Part shown: positions 44,417-54,146 of the stretch, piece by piece | Position numbering within the stretch: the first letter of the stretch is position 1 | How the letters are laid out: each line of letters starts with the position of its first letter | Assembly (NCBI RefSeq): GCF_013030985.1 | Contig: NZ_WPYP01000001.1 | Location: forward strand, 372,001-436,000 | From: Ruegeria arenilitoris | GTDB lineage: Bacteria > Pseudomonadota > Alphaproteobacteria > Rhodobacterales > Rhodobacteraceae | DNA length: 64,000 nt | Direction of reading: 5' to 3' | The notes under the pieces: generated by a model | The model's input: only the letters and a program-made list of their open reading frames with translations | What the model was told of the DNA's origin: nothing | The model's database searches: none | Position numbers and translations under genes: made by a program

Positions 44417-45289
44417 TTAGCCTCGTCCGCGTTTTTCGAACCGCGGCAGCATGGCCGAGAAGTCCATTCCCAGCCCATCCTCGGCCTCGACGAATTTCTC
44501 ATAAAGTGAGGTTGCCACCTGTCCCATCGGCGTGTCGGCATCCGCGCTTTCGGCAGCCTGTTGGCTGAGCCGCAGGTCCTTCAGCATCAGTTCGGCGGCA
44601 AAACCGGGCTGGTATCCGTTGTCTGCCGGGCTGGTCGGGCCGACGCCGGGGGCAGGGCAATAAGCGTTCATCGTCCAGCTATAGCCCGAAGATGTGCTGA
44701 CCACGTCAAACATCTTTTGCCGATCCAGTCCAAGTTTGTCAGCCAGCGCAAAGGCCTCGCAGGTGGCGATCATTGTGACGCCGAGGATCATGTTATTGCA
44801 GATTTTCGCGGCCTGACCGGCACCGGATTCGCCGCAATGTACGGCTTTCTGGCCCATGATGTCGAACAGGGGTTCGGCCTTGGCAAAAGCGTCGTCGCTG
44901 CCGCCAGCCATGAAGGTCAGCGTGCCAGCCGCCGCGCCACCGATTCCGCCTGACACCGGAGCATCAACCGCGAGCACGCCGGACTCTTTCGCCTGATCCG
45001 CGACGGCGCGGGCGCTGTCGACGTCGACGGTTGAACAGTCAATCCACACCGATCCCGACTGCATCGCGGGGATGATCTCATCCGCCACCGCGCGCAAAAT
45101 CTGACCGTTCGGAAGCATCGTGATGACGATGTCGGCACCTGAGGCGGCATCGGCGCCTGAACCGACCATGGTGACGCCGGCAACATCGACATCGGCCATG
45201 TCAAAACCCGTCACCTCATGCCCGGCTTTGGCCAAGTTGGCGGCCATTGGATTGCCCATGTTGCCCAGGCCGATAAACCCGATTTTCAT
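44417..45289 (-). CDS. mmsB: 3-hydroxyisobutyrate dehydrogenase
   Basis: A 290-residue beta-hydroxyacid dehydrogenase oxidising 3-hydroxyisobutyrate to methylmalonate semialdehyde with NAD+ in valine breakdown. The N-terminal Rossmann motif is GFIGLGNMGNPMA; the substrate loop is DAPVSGGIGGA, and the catalytic Lys lies in GAGQAAKICNN. It is the last gene of a three-gene valine operon (acyl-CoA dehydrogenase, hydrolase, mmsB) and its product feeds mmsA at 51 kb. Confidence 0.94.
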   Translation of the reverse strand: MKIGFIGLGNMGNPMAANLAKAGHEVTGFDMADVDVAGVTMVGSGADAASGADIVITMLPNGQILRAVADEIIPAMQSGSVWIDCSTVDVDSARAVADQAKESGVLAVDAPVSGGIGGAAAGTLTFMAGGSDDAFAKAEPLFDIMGQKAVHCGESGAGQAAKICNNMILGVTMIATCEAFALADKLGLDRQKMFDVVSTSSGYSWTMNAYCPAPGVGPTSPADNGYQPGFAAELMLKDLRLSQQAAESADADTPMGQVATSLYEKFVEAEDGLGMDFSAMLPRFEKRGRG

Positions 45290-45292
45290 CTC

Positions 45293-46333
45293 TTATGTCT
45301 CCTCAAAAGTCAGCATGTCTGCACCCAGCGGCTGCAGCATCTTTGACACCGCGACAGCAGGCACGGCCTGATCGGCAAACTGCCAGCGTGGCGTGCGGTC
45401 CTTGTCGATGATCTGGGCGCGGATGCCTTCCAGAAAATCTCCGTGCTCCATCGCGCGGAAGGTATAGCGGTATTCCAGTTCCAGTGCTTTGCGCTGGGTC
45501 AGGCTGGGGGTGCGCAAGCGGTGCAGCATCTCAACCGTACATGCCATGGAAAGCGGCGAATTGCGGCCCATGAGTTTTTGCGCCTCAGTGGCCACAGAGT
45601 GATCGGAATGGGTCAGAGTGTTCAGGATGTCCCCGAGGCTCTCACCGTCAAAACAGGCGTCGATCTCAGGCTGCTGATCCTCCAGTTCGCTTTCCGGTGG
45701 CACCGCTGAATGTTTCTGCAGCATTTCGGTGTCACCCGATGCCTCGAGCATCTCGATCAGATCGGACCACTCGGCTAGGGGAATGTAGTGATCGGCAAAA
45801 CCGGCAAAGATGGCGTCCCCAGGTCCCATGCGGTGGCCTGTGGTGCCCAGATACTCGCCCAGCCGACCGGGGGCCAGGGACAGCATCAGGGTGCTGCCGA
45901 CGTCCGGCACCAGTCCAATGGAACACTCCGGCAGAGCAATTTTTGAGCTTTCGCCAACGATACGGTGGCTGCCGTGGCAGCCGATGCCGGCGCCGCCACC
46001 CATGGTGAAGCCTTGCAGGAAACTGACGACCGGTTTGGGGTATTCAAAGATCAGCGCGTTCAGACGGTATTCGTCCCGCCAGAACGTGCGGCCGTAACCG
46101 TAATCACCTTTGATGCCGGTTGCGTAGAGGTCGGCAATGTCGCCGCCCGCACAAAAGGCCTTGTCGCCCTCGGCATCCAGAATGATCAGATCCACGGCGT
46201 CATCTTCGCGCCAGTTCCGCAGCGCTGTGTCGATCGCCATGCACATATCATAGGTCAGCGCGTTCAGTGCCTTTGGACGGGTCAAGGTGATGCGCCCGGC
46301 GCGGCCCGTGATGCGGATGTCTATGTCAGGCAT
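45293..46333 (-). CDS. 3-hydroxyisobutyryl-CoA hydrolase (crotonase fold)
   Basis: A 346-residue enoyl-CoA hydratase/isomerase-superfamily protein; its length and the ECSIGLVPDVGSTLMLS and AFCAGGDIADLY motifs fit the HIBCH group, which cleaves 3-hydroxyisobutyryl-CoA. The C-terminal HIBCH extension (residues ~230-340) is present. ATG 46333 with GAGGGG upstream lies 7 bp after the dehydrogenase stop. Simple enoyl-CoA hydratases are about 260 residues, so the hydrolase call is favoured by size and by mmsB next door. Confidence 0.9.
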   Translation of the reverse strand: MPDIDIRITGRAGRITLTRPKALNALTYDMCMAIDTALRNWREDDAVDLIILDAEGDKAFCAGGDIADLYATGIKGDYGYGRTFWRDEYRLNALIFEYPKPVVSFLQGFTMGGGAGIGCHGSHRIVGESSKIALPECSIGLVPDVGSTLMLSLAPGRLGEYLGTTGHRMGPGDAIFAGFADHYIPLAEWSDLIEMLEASGDTEMLQKHSAVPPESELEDQQPEIDACFDGESLGDILNTLTHSDHSVATEAQKLMGRNSPLSMACTVEMLHRLRTPSLTQRKALELEYRYTFRAMEHGDFLEGIRAQIIDKDRTPRWQFADQAVPAVAVSKMLQPLGADMLTFEET

Positions 46334-46340
46334 TGGCCCC

Positions 46341-47483
46341 TCAGCGTTCGGCAAGCATTTGTCGGGCGACAATGACCCGCATGATTTCATTCGTTCCTTC
46401 CAGAATCTGATGCACGCGGAGATCGCGGACCAGTTTCTCGATACCATAATCCGCAAGATACCCGTAGCCACCATGCAATTGCAGGCACTGGTCCACAACC
46501 TTGGACCCGGTCTCGGTCACGAATTTCTTGGCCATGGCGCAGAACTTGGTCGCATCGGGCGCGCCCTGATCCAGCTTCCACGCGGCCTGTCGCAGGAAGG
46601 TGCGGGCGGCCTGCAGTTCGATCTCCATGTCCGCGAGCCGGAATTGCAATGCCTGAAACTGGTCGATGGATTGGCCAAAAGCTTTGCGTTCCGACATGTA
46701 TTGCAAGGTCATGTTCAGACCGGCCTGCGCGGCCCCCAGTGAGCAGGAGGCGATGTTCAACCGCCCTCCATCCAGCCCCTTCATCGCGTATTTGAAGCCG
46801 TCGCCTTCGGTGCCCACAAGGTTGCCTGCCGGAATTTTGCAATCGTCGAACTGCACCTGCGCCGTGGGTTGGCTTTTCCAGCCCATCTTCTGTTCTAGCG
46901 CGCCAAAGCTGAGGCCGGGCGTGCCGTCCTCGACATAGACGGTCGAGATGCCCTTGGGGCCATCCTGCCCGGTGCGCACCATGCAGACATAGGCGTCGGA
47001 ATAGCCGCCGCCCGAGATAAAGGCCTTGGTGCCGTTCAGCGTGTAGCCTTCATTGGTGCGGTCCGCGCGGGTTTTCAGCGCGGCAGCGTCCGAGCCCGAT
47101 CCGGGTTCAGTCAGGCAATAGCTGAGCACGGTGTTCAGGCTCAGCACGTCGGGCATGATGCGCGATTTCAGGTCGTCGCTGGCGAAACTGTCCAGCATCT
47201 TGGCGCACATGTTGTGGATCGACAGGAACGCCGCGACCGAGGGGCAGGCCATCGAAAGTGCCTCGAACACCAGCGTCGCGTCCAGGCGGGTCAGGCCCGA
47301 TCCGCCGCTGTCTTCCGAAACATAAAGCCCGCCGAACCCCAATTCACCGATCTGCGGCCAAAGGTCTTTGGGGATGGTCCCATCGGCCTCCCATTGGCGG
47401 GCGTTGGGTGCGATGTTGTCCTGCCCGAAATCATAGGCCATATCGAAGATCGCGGTCTGCTCTTCTGTCAGTGCAAAATCCAA
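46341..47483 (-). CDS. Acyl-CoA dehydrogenase, probably isobutyryl-CoA dehydrogenase
   Basis: A 380-residue FAD enzyme with a TTG start (47483) supported by GGAGG 6 nt upstream. ACAD features: CLTEPGSGSDAAA (FAD/substrate), 'YMSERKAFGQSI' and the C-terminal QILEGTNEIMR with the catalytic Glu. Context (HIBCH and mmsB downstream, 7-bp spacing) makes isobutyryl-CoA to methacrylyl-CoA the likely reaction. An imperfect operator-like inverted repeat lies at 47525-47546. A methacrylyl-CoA hydratase is not in this operon. Confidence 0.92.
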   Translation of the reverse strand: MDFALTEEQTAIFDMAYDFGQDNIAPNARQWEADGTIPKDLWPQIGELGFGGLYVSEDSGGSGLTRLDATLVFEALSMACPSVAAFLSIHNMCAKMLDSFASDDLKSRIMPDVLSLNTVLSYCLTEPGSGSDAAALKTRADRTNEGYTLNGTKAFISGGGYSDAYVCMVRTGQDGPKGISTVYVEDGTPGLSFGALEQKMGWKSQPTAQVQFDDCKIPAGNLVGTEGDGFKYAMKGLDGGRLNIASCSLGAAQAGLNMTLQYMSERKAFGQSIDQFQALQFRLADMEIELQAARTFLRQAAWKLDQGAPDATKFCAMAKKFVTETGSKVVDQCLQLHGGYGYLADYGIEKLVRDLRVHQILEGTNEIMRVIVARQMLAER

Positions 47484-47524
47484 GGCTTGCCTCCCACGCT
47501 GCCGAATGAATTGAACGAGTGTTT

Positions 47525-47546
47525 ATTTCTGAATTCTTACAGAAAT
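47525..47546. promoter_or_regulatory. Candidate operator upstream of the valine operon
   Basis: ATTTCTG-AATTCTTA-CAGAAAT has perfect 7-bp arms, 42 bp upstream of the dehydrogenase start. The binding protein is unknown. Confidence 0.45.
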
Positions 47547-47587
47547 TTTGCACGGTCAGCAATCACCGGCATTGGTACTTCGGGATG

Positions 47588-48703
47588 TCAAAGGTCGAGG
47601 TGGAATTCTTCGATCAGATGCCGGACCACCGCCTTGCCCGGATCATCGCCTTTTGCCACGGCTTCGGCATAGGCGCGGCGCTGTCGCGTGGCCGAGGTAC
47701 CAGTTTGCGCGATCTGCTGCAGACGGGCCAATTCCGTCATGGTGCCCAGCGCCTCGGCGTCTTCGGCCAGCAGGCCCATCAGTTCGCCCATCAACTCGGG
47801 CATCGGTTTAATTGAGCGATCTCCGAAGTCGATCAACCCTTCGCCGACGCCATAGCGCTGCGCACGCCAGCGGTTTTCGCCGATCAGAAACTGGTCGTAA
47901 TGGCGCCAACGCAGGTTCCGGTCCTTCAGGCGGCACAACATGCGGGTCAGGGCCTGTACCAGCGCGGCCAGCGACAGCGTATGTTCCAGCCGCGGTTGCA
48001 CGTCCATGATCCGGGTTTCCAGTGTCGGGAATCGGTGTGACGGGCGCAGGTCCCACCAGATCTTCGTCGTGTCCTCGATTACGCCGAGTTCGACCAGAAT
48101 GCCTGTGGTGCGCTCGTAATCCGACCAACTGGCCAGAACCGGAGGCAGCCCTGTGCGCGGCAGGTTGTCGAACACGGTCAGGCGATAAGAGGACAGGCCG
48201 GTATCCTCTCCGTTCCAATAGGGCGAGGACGTCGACAGCGCCAGCAGGTGCGGCAGGAAATACGACAGCTGCGGCATCAGATCGGCGCGTAGGGCAGGGT
48301 CCTCAACCCCGACATGCACGTGCATCCCGCAGATCAGCATCCTCCGCGCGACCCCGCCCAGTGCGTGTTGCAGCGCGTCATAGCGATCCTTGCGGGTGTG
48401 GTGTTGTTTCTTCCAGTCGGCGAACGGGTGACAGGATACGGCTATAGGGGCGAGGTTATATTCGGCGGCGCGTTCGGCCACACAGGAGCGTAGACGCTTC
48501 AGATCCTCGCGGGCGGACTTGACTGTTGTGTGGGGCCGGGTGCCGACCTCGATCTGGCATTGCAAGAATTCGGGGCTGACCTGTCCTTCGAAATCCGACT
48601 GGCAGGCCTCCATCAGGGCGGCGGGCGCTTCGGCAAGCTCAAGGCTGTCGCGATCGACCAGCAAATACTCTTCTTCGATGCCCAGCGTGTATTCTTGCTG
48701 CAT
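47588..48703 (-). CDS. ybdK: Carboxylate-amine ligase / glutamate-cysteine ligase type 2 (YbdK)
   Basis: A 371-residue ATP-grasp-like GCS2 protein. The N-terminal [10 protein letters not shown] and the [11 protein letters not shown] motif (metal/ATP site) are diagnostic. YbdK-type enzymes have weak gamma-glutamylcysteine synthetase activity in vitro; their cellular role is unsettled. ATG 48703 with GAGG 6 nt upstream. No glutathione synthetase neighbour, so I do not assume a glutathione role. Divergent from the methyltransferase gene. Confidence 0.9.
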   Translation of the reverse strand: MQQEYTLGIEEEYLLVDRDSLELAEAPAALMEACQSDFEGQVSPEFLQCQIEVGTRPHTTVKSAREDLKRLRSCVAERAAEYNLAPIAVSCHPFADWKKQHHTRKDRYDALQHALGGVARRMLICGMHVHVGVEDPALRADLMPQLSYFLPHLLALSTSSPYWNGEDTGLSSYRLTVFDNLPRTGLPPVLASWSDYERTTGILVELGVIEDTTKIWWDLRPSHRFPTLETRIMDVQPRLEHTLSLAALVQALTRMLCRLKDRNLRWRHYDQFLIGENRWRAQRYGVGEGLIDFGDRSIKPMPELMGELMGLLAEDAEALGTMTELARLQQIAQTGTSATRQRRAYAEAVAKGDDPGKAVVRHLIEEFHLDL

Positions 48704-48836
48704 GGCGGACCTCGCATAACTATTCCGACCAGTGAATACGGAAATTCCTGTTTTGCCAAGCGTTTGACGCTGCCCGCCTTGCAGAGGCCCGGCAAGCAGC
48801 GGTAAGGAGCAGGCAACAGGAAAGTGGAGCCGCCCC

Positions 48837-49688
48837 GTGAAACCCAGAAAATTCCCCAAGATCAATGAGGCCCTGAATGAGTTGGGGGTGAAGCTGATCG
48901 ACAAGGCCGCTGAAAACGACGAGCGCGCCCGACTTGAGGCGTTCGAACGGGCAGGCGGACTGACCCGTCCGGCCTATGCCTTGTCACCGGGGATGGAAGG
49001 GTTCGATATCGACCAGCTGGTCGCCGAGTACGGCCAACACGCCGAGGCGCTGGAGGCCCTGAAGGACCCGGCGCGCAATCAGACCGGCTATCGGATCGGC
49101 AACGGCTACTATGACAGTCCCGATGCCGACGCACTGTATCTGATGATCCGGCGGTTCGCGCCGAAGCGGGTGATCGAGGTCGGCTGCGGCAACTCGACCC
49201 GCGTGACCCGGCAGGCGATCATTGATGGCGGGCTGGACACGCAAATCACGGCGATTGATCCTTACCCTCGGGCGGATATCGCGCATGTCGTGGACCACTT
49301 CGAGCAGAAGCGGCTCGAGGAAGTCGACCCGGCGCTGTTCGACCAGCTTGAGGCTGGTGATGTCCTGTTCATCGATTCCAGCCATGTCGTTCGGATGAGC
49401 AACGACGTGGCGCATCTGTTCTGCCGCATCATCCCGGCACTGAAACCGGGCGTGGTGATCCATGTCCACGATGTTTTTCTGCCCTACGAATACCCTAAGC
49501 GGTTCTTCTACGACTGCCCGGGTTGGGGCGAGCAGTACATGCTGCACGCCCTGCTGCAATCCGGTGCCTTTTCAATGCTTTGGCCTGGGTATTTCCTGCA
49601 AAAAGACCGCCCGGATGCGGTCGAGGCCTTGCCGTTCCTGAAGGACGGCCGCGCCCAGAGCATATGGGTGCAGATCAGAGAAAAGTGA
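48837..49688 (+). CDS. Class I SAM-dependent methyltransferase
   Basis: A 283-residue protein starting at GTG 48837 with GGAG upstream. Motif I is [12 protein letters not shown] near residue 112; '[17 protein letters not shown]' is like Methyltransf_24 proteins, often found in polysaccharide or secondary-product methylation. The '[24 protein letters not shown]' region (quoted in part) is a substrate cap. There is no cluster around it, and the substrate is unknown. Confidence 0.82.
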   Translation: MKPRKFPKINEALNELGVKLIDKAAENDERARLEAFERAGGLTRPAYALSPGMEGFDIDQLVAEYGQHAEALEALKDPARNQTGYRIGNGYYDSPDADALYLMIRRFAPKRVIEVGCGNSTRVTRQAIIDGGLDTQITAIDPYPRADIAHVVDHFEQKRLEEVDPALFDQLEAGDVLFIDSSHVVRMSNDVAHLFCRIIPALKPGVVIHVHDVFLPYEYPKRFFYDCPGWGEQYMLHALLQSGAFSMLWPGYFLQKDRPDAVEALPFLKDGRAQSIWVQIREK

Positions 49689-49748
49689 TCCGGGCTGGCT
49701 GAGCTTCCGTACCCCTTTCCATAACAAGCTGGAGAGGAGACAACAGCC

Positions 49749-50225
49749 ATGTTACGCCGCACATTCATGGGCGCCGCCGCCGCACTTACCCTTGCTCTGC
49801 CTGTAAAGGCGCAGGCCGCTGATATCGTGGACACCGCCGTTTCGGCCGGATCGTTCAACACTCTGGTCGCTGCGGTTCAGGCCGCCGGGCTGGTCGATAC
49901 GTTGAAAGGGGATGGTCCGTACACCGTGTTCGCGCCGACCGATGAAGCGTTTGCCGCGTTGCCCGAAGGCACGGTTGAAACGCTGTTGCTGCCGGAGAAC
50001 AAGGATCAGCTGGTTGAAATCCTGACCTATCACGTGGTTCCGGCCAAGGTGATGTCGGGTGATATCGCGGGCAAACGCGCCAAGGTTCTCACCGTGCAAG
50101 GGGACCGTCTGAGCGTGAATGCAAGGAACGGTGTTAAGGTCAATGACGCCGAGGTGGTGCAGGCCGATATCGAGGCAAGCAACGGCGTGATCCACGTGAT
50201 CGACGCGGTAATGCTGCCGGAATAA
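49749..50225 (+). CDS. Exported fasciclin-domain protein
   Basis: A 158-residue protein: signal peptide ([21 protein letters not shown], twin-Arg-like) and one FAS1 domain with the H1 motif [14 protein letters not shown] and H2 '[13 protein letters not shown]'. Secreted FAS1 proteins act in adhesion or as small surface proteins. GGAGAGGAGA precedes the ATG. A terminator follows. Monocistronic. Confidence 0.92.
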   Translation: MLRRTFMGAAAALTLALPVKAQAADIVDTAVSAGSFNTLVAAVQAAGLVDTLKGDGPYTVFAPTDEAFAALPEGTVETLLLPENKDQLVEILTYHVVPAKVMSGDIAGKRAKVLTVQGDRLSVNARNGVKVNDAEVVQADIEASNGVIHVIDAVMLPE

Positions 50226-50240
50226 GAACACCCCTAAGGA

Positions 50241-50272
50241 AAAAGCCCCGGTCCTGTTGGCCGGGGCTTTTT
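50241..50272. terminator. Terminator of the fasciclin gene
   Basis: AAAAGCCCCGG...CCGGGGCTTTTT, a long stem with T5; it also faces the convergent L,D-transpeptidase gene and could serve both. Confidence 0.92.
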
Positions 50273-50275
50273 GTG

Positions 50276-50860
50276 TCAGACCAGTCTGACCTGGGTTCCA
50301 ATCTGGACCAGAGGATACAGCTCTTCGACATGCTGATTGTAGAGGCCGATACAGCCGGATGAGCTTTGACGGCCAATCTTGCGTGTGTCGTGGGTGCCGT
50401 GCACCAGATAGGCAGGCCAATCCAGATACATGGCGCGTGTGCCCAGTGGATTGCCGGGGTCGCCGCCCTCCATTCGAACAGGCAGCGAGGGATCGCGTTC
50501 GCGCATGGACGCGGTCGGCGTCCAGCTGGGGAATTCGGTTTTGCGCACGATCTTGGTGTAACCGCGCTTGGTCAGTTCCTCGCTCATCGGAACGGAACTC
50601 GGATACAGTTTGTATGTCCCGTCCGGGCTCCAATAGTGCACTGCGCGGCTGGTGATATCGGCCAGCAGGCAGCCAACGCCCAACTCATCGAAATGGTCCT
50701 GCCAGTTCTGCTGCGAGAACGAGGACACGTTGCGGCGGACCGGCAGTTGCGTGCTGATCGCTTCCTCATCAGTGGGGAACGCATCTATGCTTTGCGCGCG
50801 CACGATGGCGGGCGTCGCCAGAAGAGACGCTGCACCCAGCAATGCAGAGCGGCGAGTCAT
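50276..50860 (-). CDS. Exported L,D-transpeptidase (YkuD family)
   Basis: A 194-residue periplasmic enzyme with a Tat-like signal peptide (TRRSALLGAASLLATPAIVRA), then the YkuD catalytic domain with the Cys of SSGCIGLYN and the upstream HGTHD. It forms 3-3 peptidoglycan cross-links or anchors proteins. I start at the Met of M-T-R-R (50860); the frame is open to 50932, which would add 24 residues before the twin-arginine motif. Confidence 0.9.
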   Translation of the reverse strand: MTRRSALLGAASLLATPAIVRAQSIDAFPTDEEAISTQLPVRRNVSSFSQQNWQDHFDELGVGCLLADITSRAVHYWSPDGTYKLYPSSVPMSEELTKRGYTKIVRKTEFPSWTPTASMRERDPSLPVRMEGGDPGNPLGTRAMYLDWPAYLVHGTHDTRKIGRQSSSGCIGLYNQHVEELYPLVQIGTQVRLV

Positions 50861-51003
50861 ACGGGGATTTGACAAATTGGCCTCCGGTTCAGGAACTGCT
50901 CGAGCAATAATCTGCCGTAAAATATTGACCATCGACCCGTTTTTCTAGGGTGTGCAAACTGAATTTATCGTGAAAACGACTGTTTTGGCGGTGCATTGCC
51001 GAG

Positions 51004-51033
51004 AAAAAACCCGGCCTGTAACCGGCCGGGTTT
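51004..51033 (-). terminator. Terminator of mmsA
   Basis: On the minus strand AAACCCGGCC, 7-base loop, GGCCGGGTTTTTT: a 10-bp stem with T6, 26 bp after the mmsA stop. Confidence 0.88.
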
Positions 51034-51058
51034 GATTGTTTCGGTATTTGGCCGTGGA

Positions 51059-52558
51059 TCAGTCCATTGCCTTGAAGTTGAACTCGCCACCTTCTTTGAT
51101 GCCCGAGGGCCAACGCGCGGTGACGGTCTTGGTGCGGGTGTAGAACTTGAAGCTGTCCGGACCGTGCTGGTTCAGGTCGCCGAACATGGATTTTTTCCAG
51201 CCGCCAAAGGTGTGGTAGGCCAGCGGCACCGGGATCGGAACGTTGATGCCGACCATGCCGATGTTGATCCGGCTGGCAAAGTCACGTGCGGTGTCGCCAT
51301 CGCGGGTGAAGATCGCGGTGCCATTGCCGTACTCGTGGTCCATCGCCAGGCCAATCGCCTCTTCGTACGACCCTGCGCGGACGGTCGACAGAACAGGGCC
51401 AAAGATCTCCTGTTTGTAGATGTCCATCTCGGGAGTGACGTTGTCGAACAGGTGCGGACCGACAAAGAAGCCGTCCTCATAGCCCTGCAGGCTGAAGTCG
51501 CGGTTGTCGACAACCAGCTTGGCGCCTTGCTCAACGCCCGAGTTGATCAGGCCGAGGATACGCTCTTTCGCAGCTGCGGTCACAACGGGGCCCATGTCCA
51601 CGTCGTCGCCTGCGGTGTAGGGGCCGACTTTCAGCTTTTCGACGCGCGGGATCAGTTTCTCGATCAGGCGATCTGCGGTTTCTTCGCCGACAGGTACAGC
51701 GACCGAGATCGCCATGCAGCGTTCGCCCGCCGCGCCGAAACCTGCACCGACCAGCGCGTCAGCCGCCTGATCCAGATCGGCGTCGGGCATGACGATCATG
51801 TGGTTCTTGGCACCACCGAAGCACTGCGCGCGTTTGCCGTTGGCGGTTGCGCGGCTGTAGATGTACTGCGCGATCGGGGTCGAACCCACAAAGCTGACGC
51901 CCTGAATGATTTCGCTGTCGAGGATGGTGTCCACGGCCTCTTTGTCGCCGTTCACAACCTGGAACACGCCTTTGGGCAGGCCGGCTTCGACAAACAGTTC
52001 GGCCAGCATCAGCGGCACCGAGGGGTCACGCTCGGACGGTTTCAGAACCACGGCGTTACCGCAGGCCAGAGCCGGACCGACGTGCCACAGTGGCATCATC
52101 GCCGGGAAGTTGAACGGCATGATCGAACCGACAACACCCAGAGGCTGACGCATCGAATACATGTCGATGCCCGGGCCTGCGCTGTCGGTGAATTCACCTT
52201 TCAGCATCTGCGGTGCACCGATGCAGTATTCGATCACTTCCAGACCGCGCTGCAGGTCGCCCTTGGCGTCAGGGATGGTTTTACCGTGCTCGCGGCTCAG
52301 CGCTTCGGCCAGCTTGTCCATGTCGCGGTTCATCAGACCGACCATGGCCATCATTACACGCGCGCGCTTCTGCGGGTTGGTCGCGCCCCATGCAGGTTGC
52401 GCGGCAGCGGCGGCCTCGATGGCGGCGGTGGTTTCCGCAGCACTGGCCATTGGGCAGCGATACTGAACTTCGCCGGTGGCGGGGTTGAACACGTCGTCAA
52501 AACGGCCGGATGTTCCAGGGCTCATTTCGCCGTTGAGGAAGTGGGTCAGGTCTTGCAT
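51059..52558 (-). CDS. mmsA: Methylmalonate-semialdehyde dehydrogenase (acylating)
   Basis: A 499-residue CoA-acylating aldehyde dehydrogenase turning methylmalonate semialdehyde into propionyl-CoA with NAD+ and CoA (valine and thymine breakdown). The catalytic Cys lies in GERCMAISV, and NFPAMMPLW and 'GSTPIAQYIYSRA' are typical; MmsA proteins lack the usual Glu of other ALDHs. ATG 52558 has GGAGG upstream. It is divergent from a LysR gene and 3.6 kb from the other valine genes on the same strand. Confidence 0.95.
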   Translation of the reverse strand: MQDLTHFLNGEMSPGTSGRFDDVFNPATGEVQYRCPMASAAETTAAIEAAAAAQPAWGATNPQKRARVMMAMVGLMNRDMDKLAEALSREHGKTIPDAKGDLQRGLEVIEYCIGAPQMLKGEFTDSAGPGIDMYSMRQPLGVVGSIMPFNFPAMMPLWHVGPALACGNAVVLKPSERDPSVPLMLAELFVEAGLPKGVFQVVNGDKEAVDTILDSEIIQGVSFVGSTPIAQYIYSRATANGKRAQCFGGAKNHMIVMPDADLDQAADALVGAGFGAAGERCMAISVAVPVGEETADRLIEKLIPRVEKLKVGPYTAGDDVDMGPVVTAAAKERILGLINSGVEQGAKLVVDNRDFSLQGYEDGFFVGPHLFDNVTPEMDIYKQEIFGPVLSTVRAGSYEEAIGLAMDHEYGNGTAIFTRDGDTARDFASRINIGMVGINVPIPVPLAYHTFGGWKKSMFGDLNQHGPDSFKFYTRTKTVTARWPSGIKEGGEFNFKAMD

Positions 52559-52636
52559 CAAAAACTCCTCCGATAGATTTGAACGCACAATAGGCTTGCA
52601 GAAATCGCGCGAACAGAGGCAATGTCTCAAAAGAGC

Positions 52637-52652
52637 TTTGCAAAAATGCAAA
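52637..52652. promoter_or_regulatory. Candidate LysR box in mmsA-lysR spacer
   Basis: TTTGCA-AAAA-TGCAAA is a perfect inverted repeat with the T-N11-A spacing of LysR sites, 9 bp before the regulator's ATG. Its position suits autorepression and control of mmsA. Confidence 0.5.
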
Positions 52653-52661
52653 AGGTAGCAC

Positions 52662-53564
52662 ATGAATCCGAACTGGGATGACATGCGGGTTTTTCTGGCC
52701 GTCGCGCGCGAAGAAAGCCTGTCATCGGCCGGGCGAATACTCAAGATTGATCCTGCCACGGTAGGGCGACGCATTGCCCGGCTTGAGGTGGCATTGGATG
52801 CGACGCTGTTCACGAAGTCCCAGCAGGGTTACCTGCTGACGGCGGCGGGGGAGCGCCTGTTGGATCACGGCCTGCAAGCCGAAGAAGCGATGCGTGCGGC
52901 GGCGGGAGTTGTAGTGGGCTCCACCAAATCTCTCAGCGGTCAGATTCGGATCGGGGCACCGGATGGCAGCGCTAATTATCTGCTGCCGCAGGTCTGTGCG
53001 AAAATCAGCGATGCCAACCCCGACCTGGATATTCAGATTCTGGCCTTGCCGCGGATCATCAACCTGTCCCGACGCGAGGCGGATATGGCCATAACGGTAA
53101 GCGCGCCAACTGCGGGAAAGCTTCTGGTCAAAAAAGTCAGCGACTACAAACTGCATATGGTGGCGACGCAGAGCTATCTGGATCGCCACGACCCCATACA
53201 CTCGGTAACCGATCTGAAAGGGCACCGGTTGATTGGTTATATTCCGGACATGATTTTCGACCGCGAGCTTGATTACCTCAACGATATCGGTGTTGACCGT
53301 GTCGCGCTTGCATCGAATTCCGTCTCGGTTCAACTGCGTCAGGTGACGCTTGGCACCGGGGTGTGTGTGGCCCACGACTTTACGTTGCCCTTCCACCGGA
53401 ACCTACGGAAAATCCTGACGGATCAAGTGAGTTTGACCCGCAGTTTCTATCTTGTACGGCATCAGGGCGACCAGCGCAACGAACGGTTGAACCGCTTTGC
53501 CGACGCCCTGACGCAGGGCATCCGTGACGAAGTTGCGCGGCTTGAAGCCGATGCCGACGCTTGA
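52662..53564 (+). CDS. LysR-family transcriptional regulator
   Basis: A 300-residue LysR-type regulator: winged HTH (residues ~5-65, 'MRVFLAVAREESLSSAGRILKIDPATVGRRIARLE') and a periplasmic-binding-protein-like effector domain. Divergent from mmsA with a 103-bp spacer, so it probably governs valine/methylmalonate semialdehyde metabolism; the effector is unknown. Confidence 0.9.
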   Translation: MNPNWDDMRVFLAVAREESLSSAGRILKIDPATVGRRIARLEVALDATLFTKSQQGYLLTAAGERLLDHGLQAEEAMRAAAGVVVGSTKSLSGQIRIGAPDGSANYLLPQVCAKISDANPDLDIQILALPRIINLSRREADMAITVSAPTAGKLLVKKVSDYKLHMVATQSYLDRHDPIHSVTDLKGHRLIGYIPDMIFDRELDYLNDIGVDRVALASNSVSVQLRQVTLGTGVCVAHDFTLPFHRNLRKILTDQVSLTRSFYLVRHQGDQRNERLNRFADALTQGIRDEVARLEADADA

Positions 53565-53623
53565 CAGGTCGGCCCAATCGCGCAACGCTTTGGAATAAGA
53601 TTATTATTTCGGAGGTGTTCTTC

Positions 53624-54061
53624 ATGCTCGTACAGGCCATTCTGAAATCCAAGGCAACAGAAGGCGTGGTGACGGTCGAGCCTTCGGCGACGGTCTCAGA
53701 AGCTTCGAAGATACTGGCGGACAAACGCATCGGTACTGTTGTCGTGTCCGAAGACGGCGGGCAGACGGCGTCCGGAATCCTGTCCGAACGGGATATCGTG
53801 CGCGAGCTGGCCGCAAGCGGCAGCGGATGTCTGAACCAGCCGGTCAGCGCATACATGACGCAAGACCTGGTCACGACGACGCGGCAGGCAACCGTTCAGG
53901 ATATCATGGCCCGGATGACCGAAGGCCGCTTTCGCCATATGCCCGTGATTGAGGATGGCAAGCTGGTTGGAATTGTGACGCTTGGCGATGTGGTCAAGGC
54001 ACAGTTGTCGGAACTGGCGATGGAAAAAGATGCGCTGCAAGGTATGATTATGGGCCACTGA
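53624..54061 (+). CDS. Tandem CBS-domain protein
   Basis: A 145-residue cytoplasmic protein made of two CBS domains (VVTVEPSATVSEASKIL and 'ATVQDIMARMTEGRFRHMPVIE'), which bind adenosine nucleotides and usually sense energy charge. GGAGG lies 9 nt before ATG 53624. No catalytic domain is attached. It precedes coaD by 85 bp on the same strand. Confidence 0.9.
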   Translation: MLVQAILKSKATEGVVTVEPSATVSEASKILADKRIGTVVVSEDGGQTASGILSERDIVRELAASGSGCLNQPVSAYMTQDLVTTTRQATVQDIMARMTEGRFRHMPVIEDGKLVGIVTLGDVVKAQLSELAMEKDALQGMIMGH

Positions 54062-54146
54062 CGGCCCAAACTTCCGAACTGATCGCTTGCACCTGCATGA
54101 AGTTTATGTTTGCTTGCGCAGAAATATTATTGCGCAGGAGGGCGCG

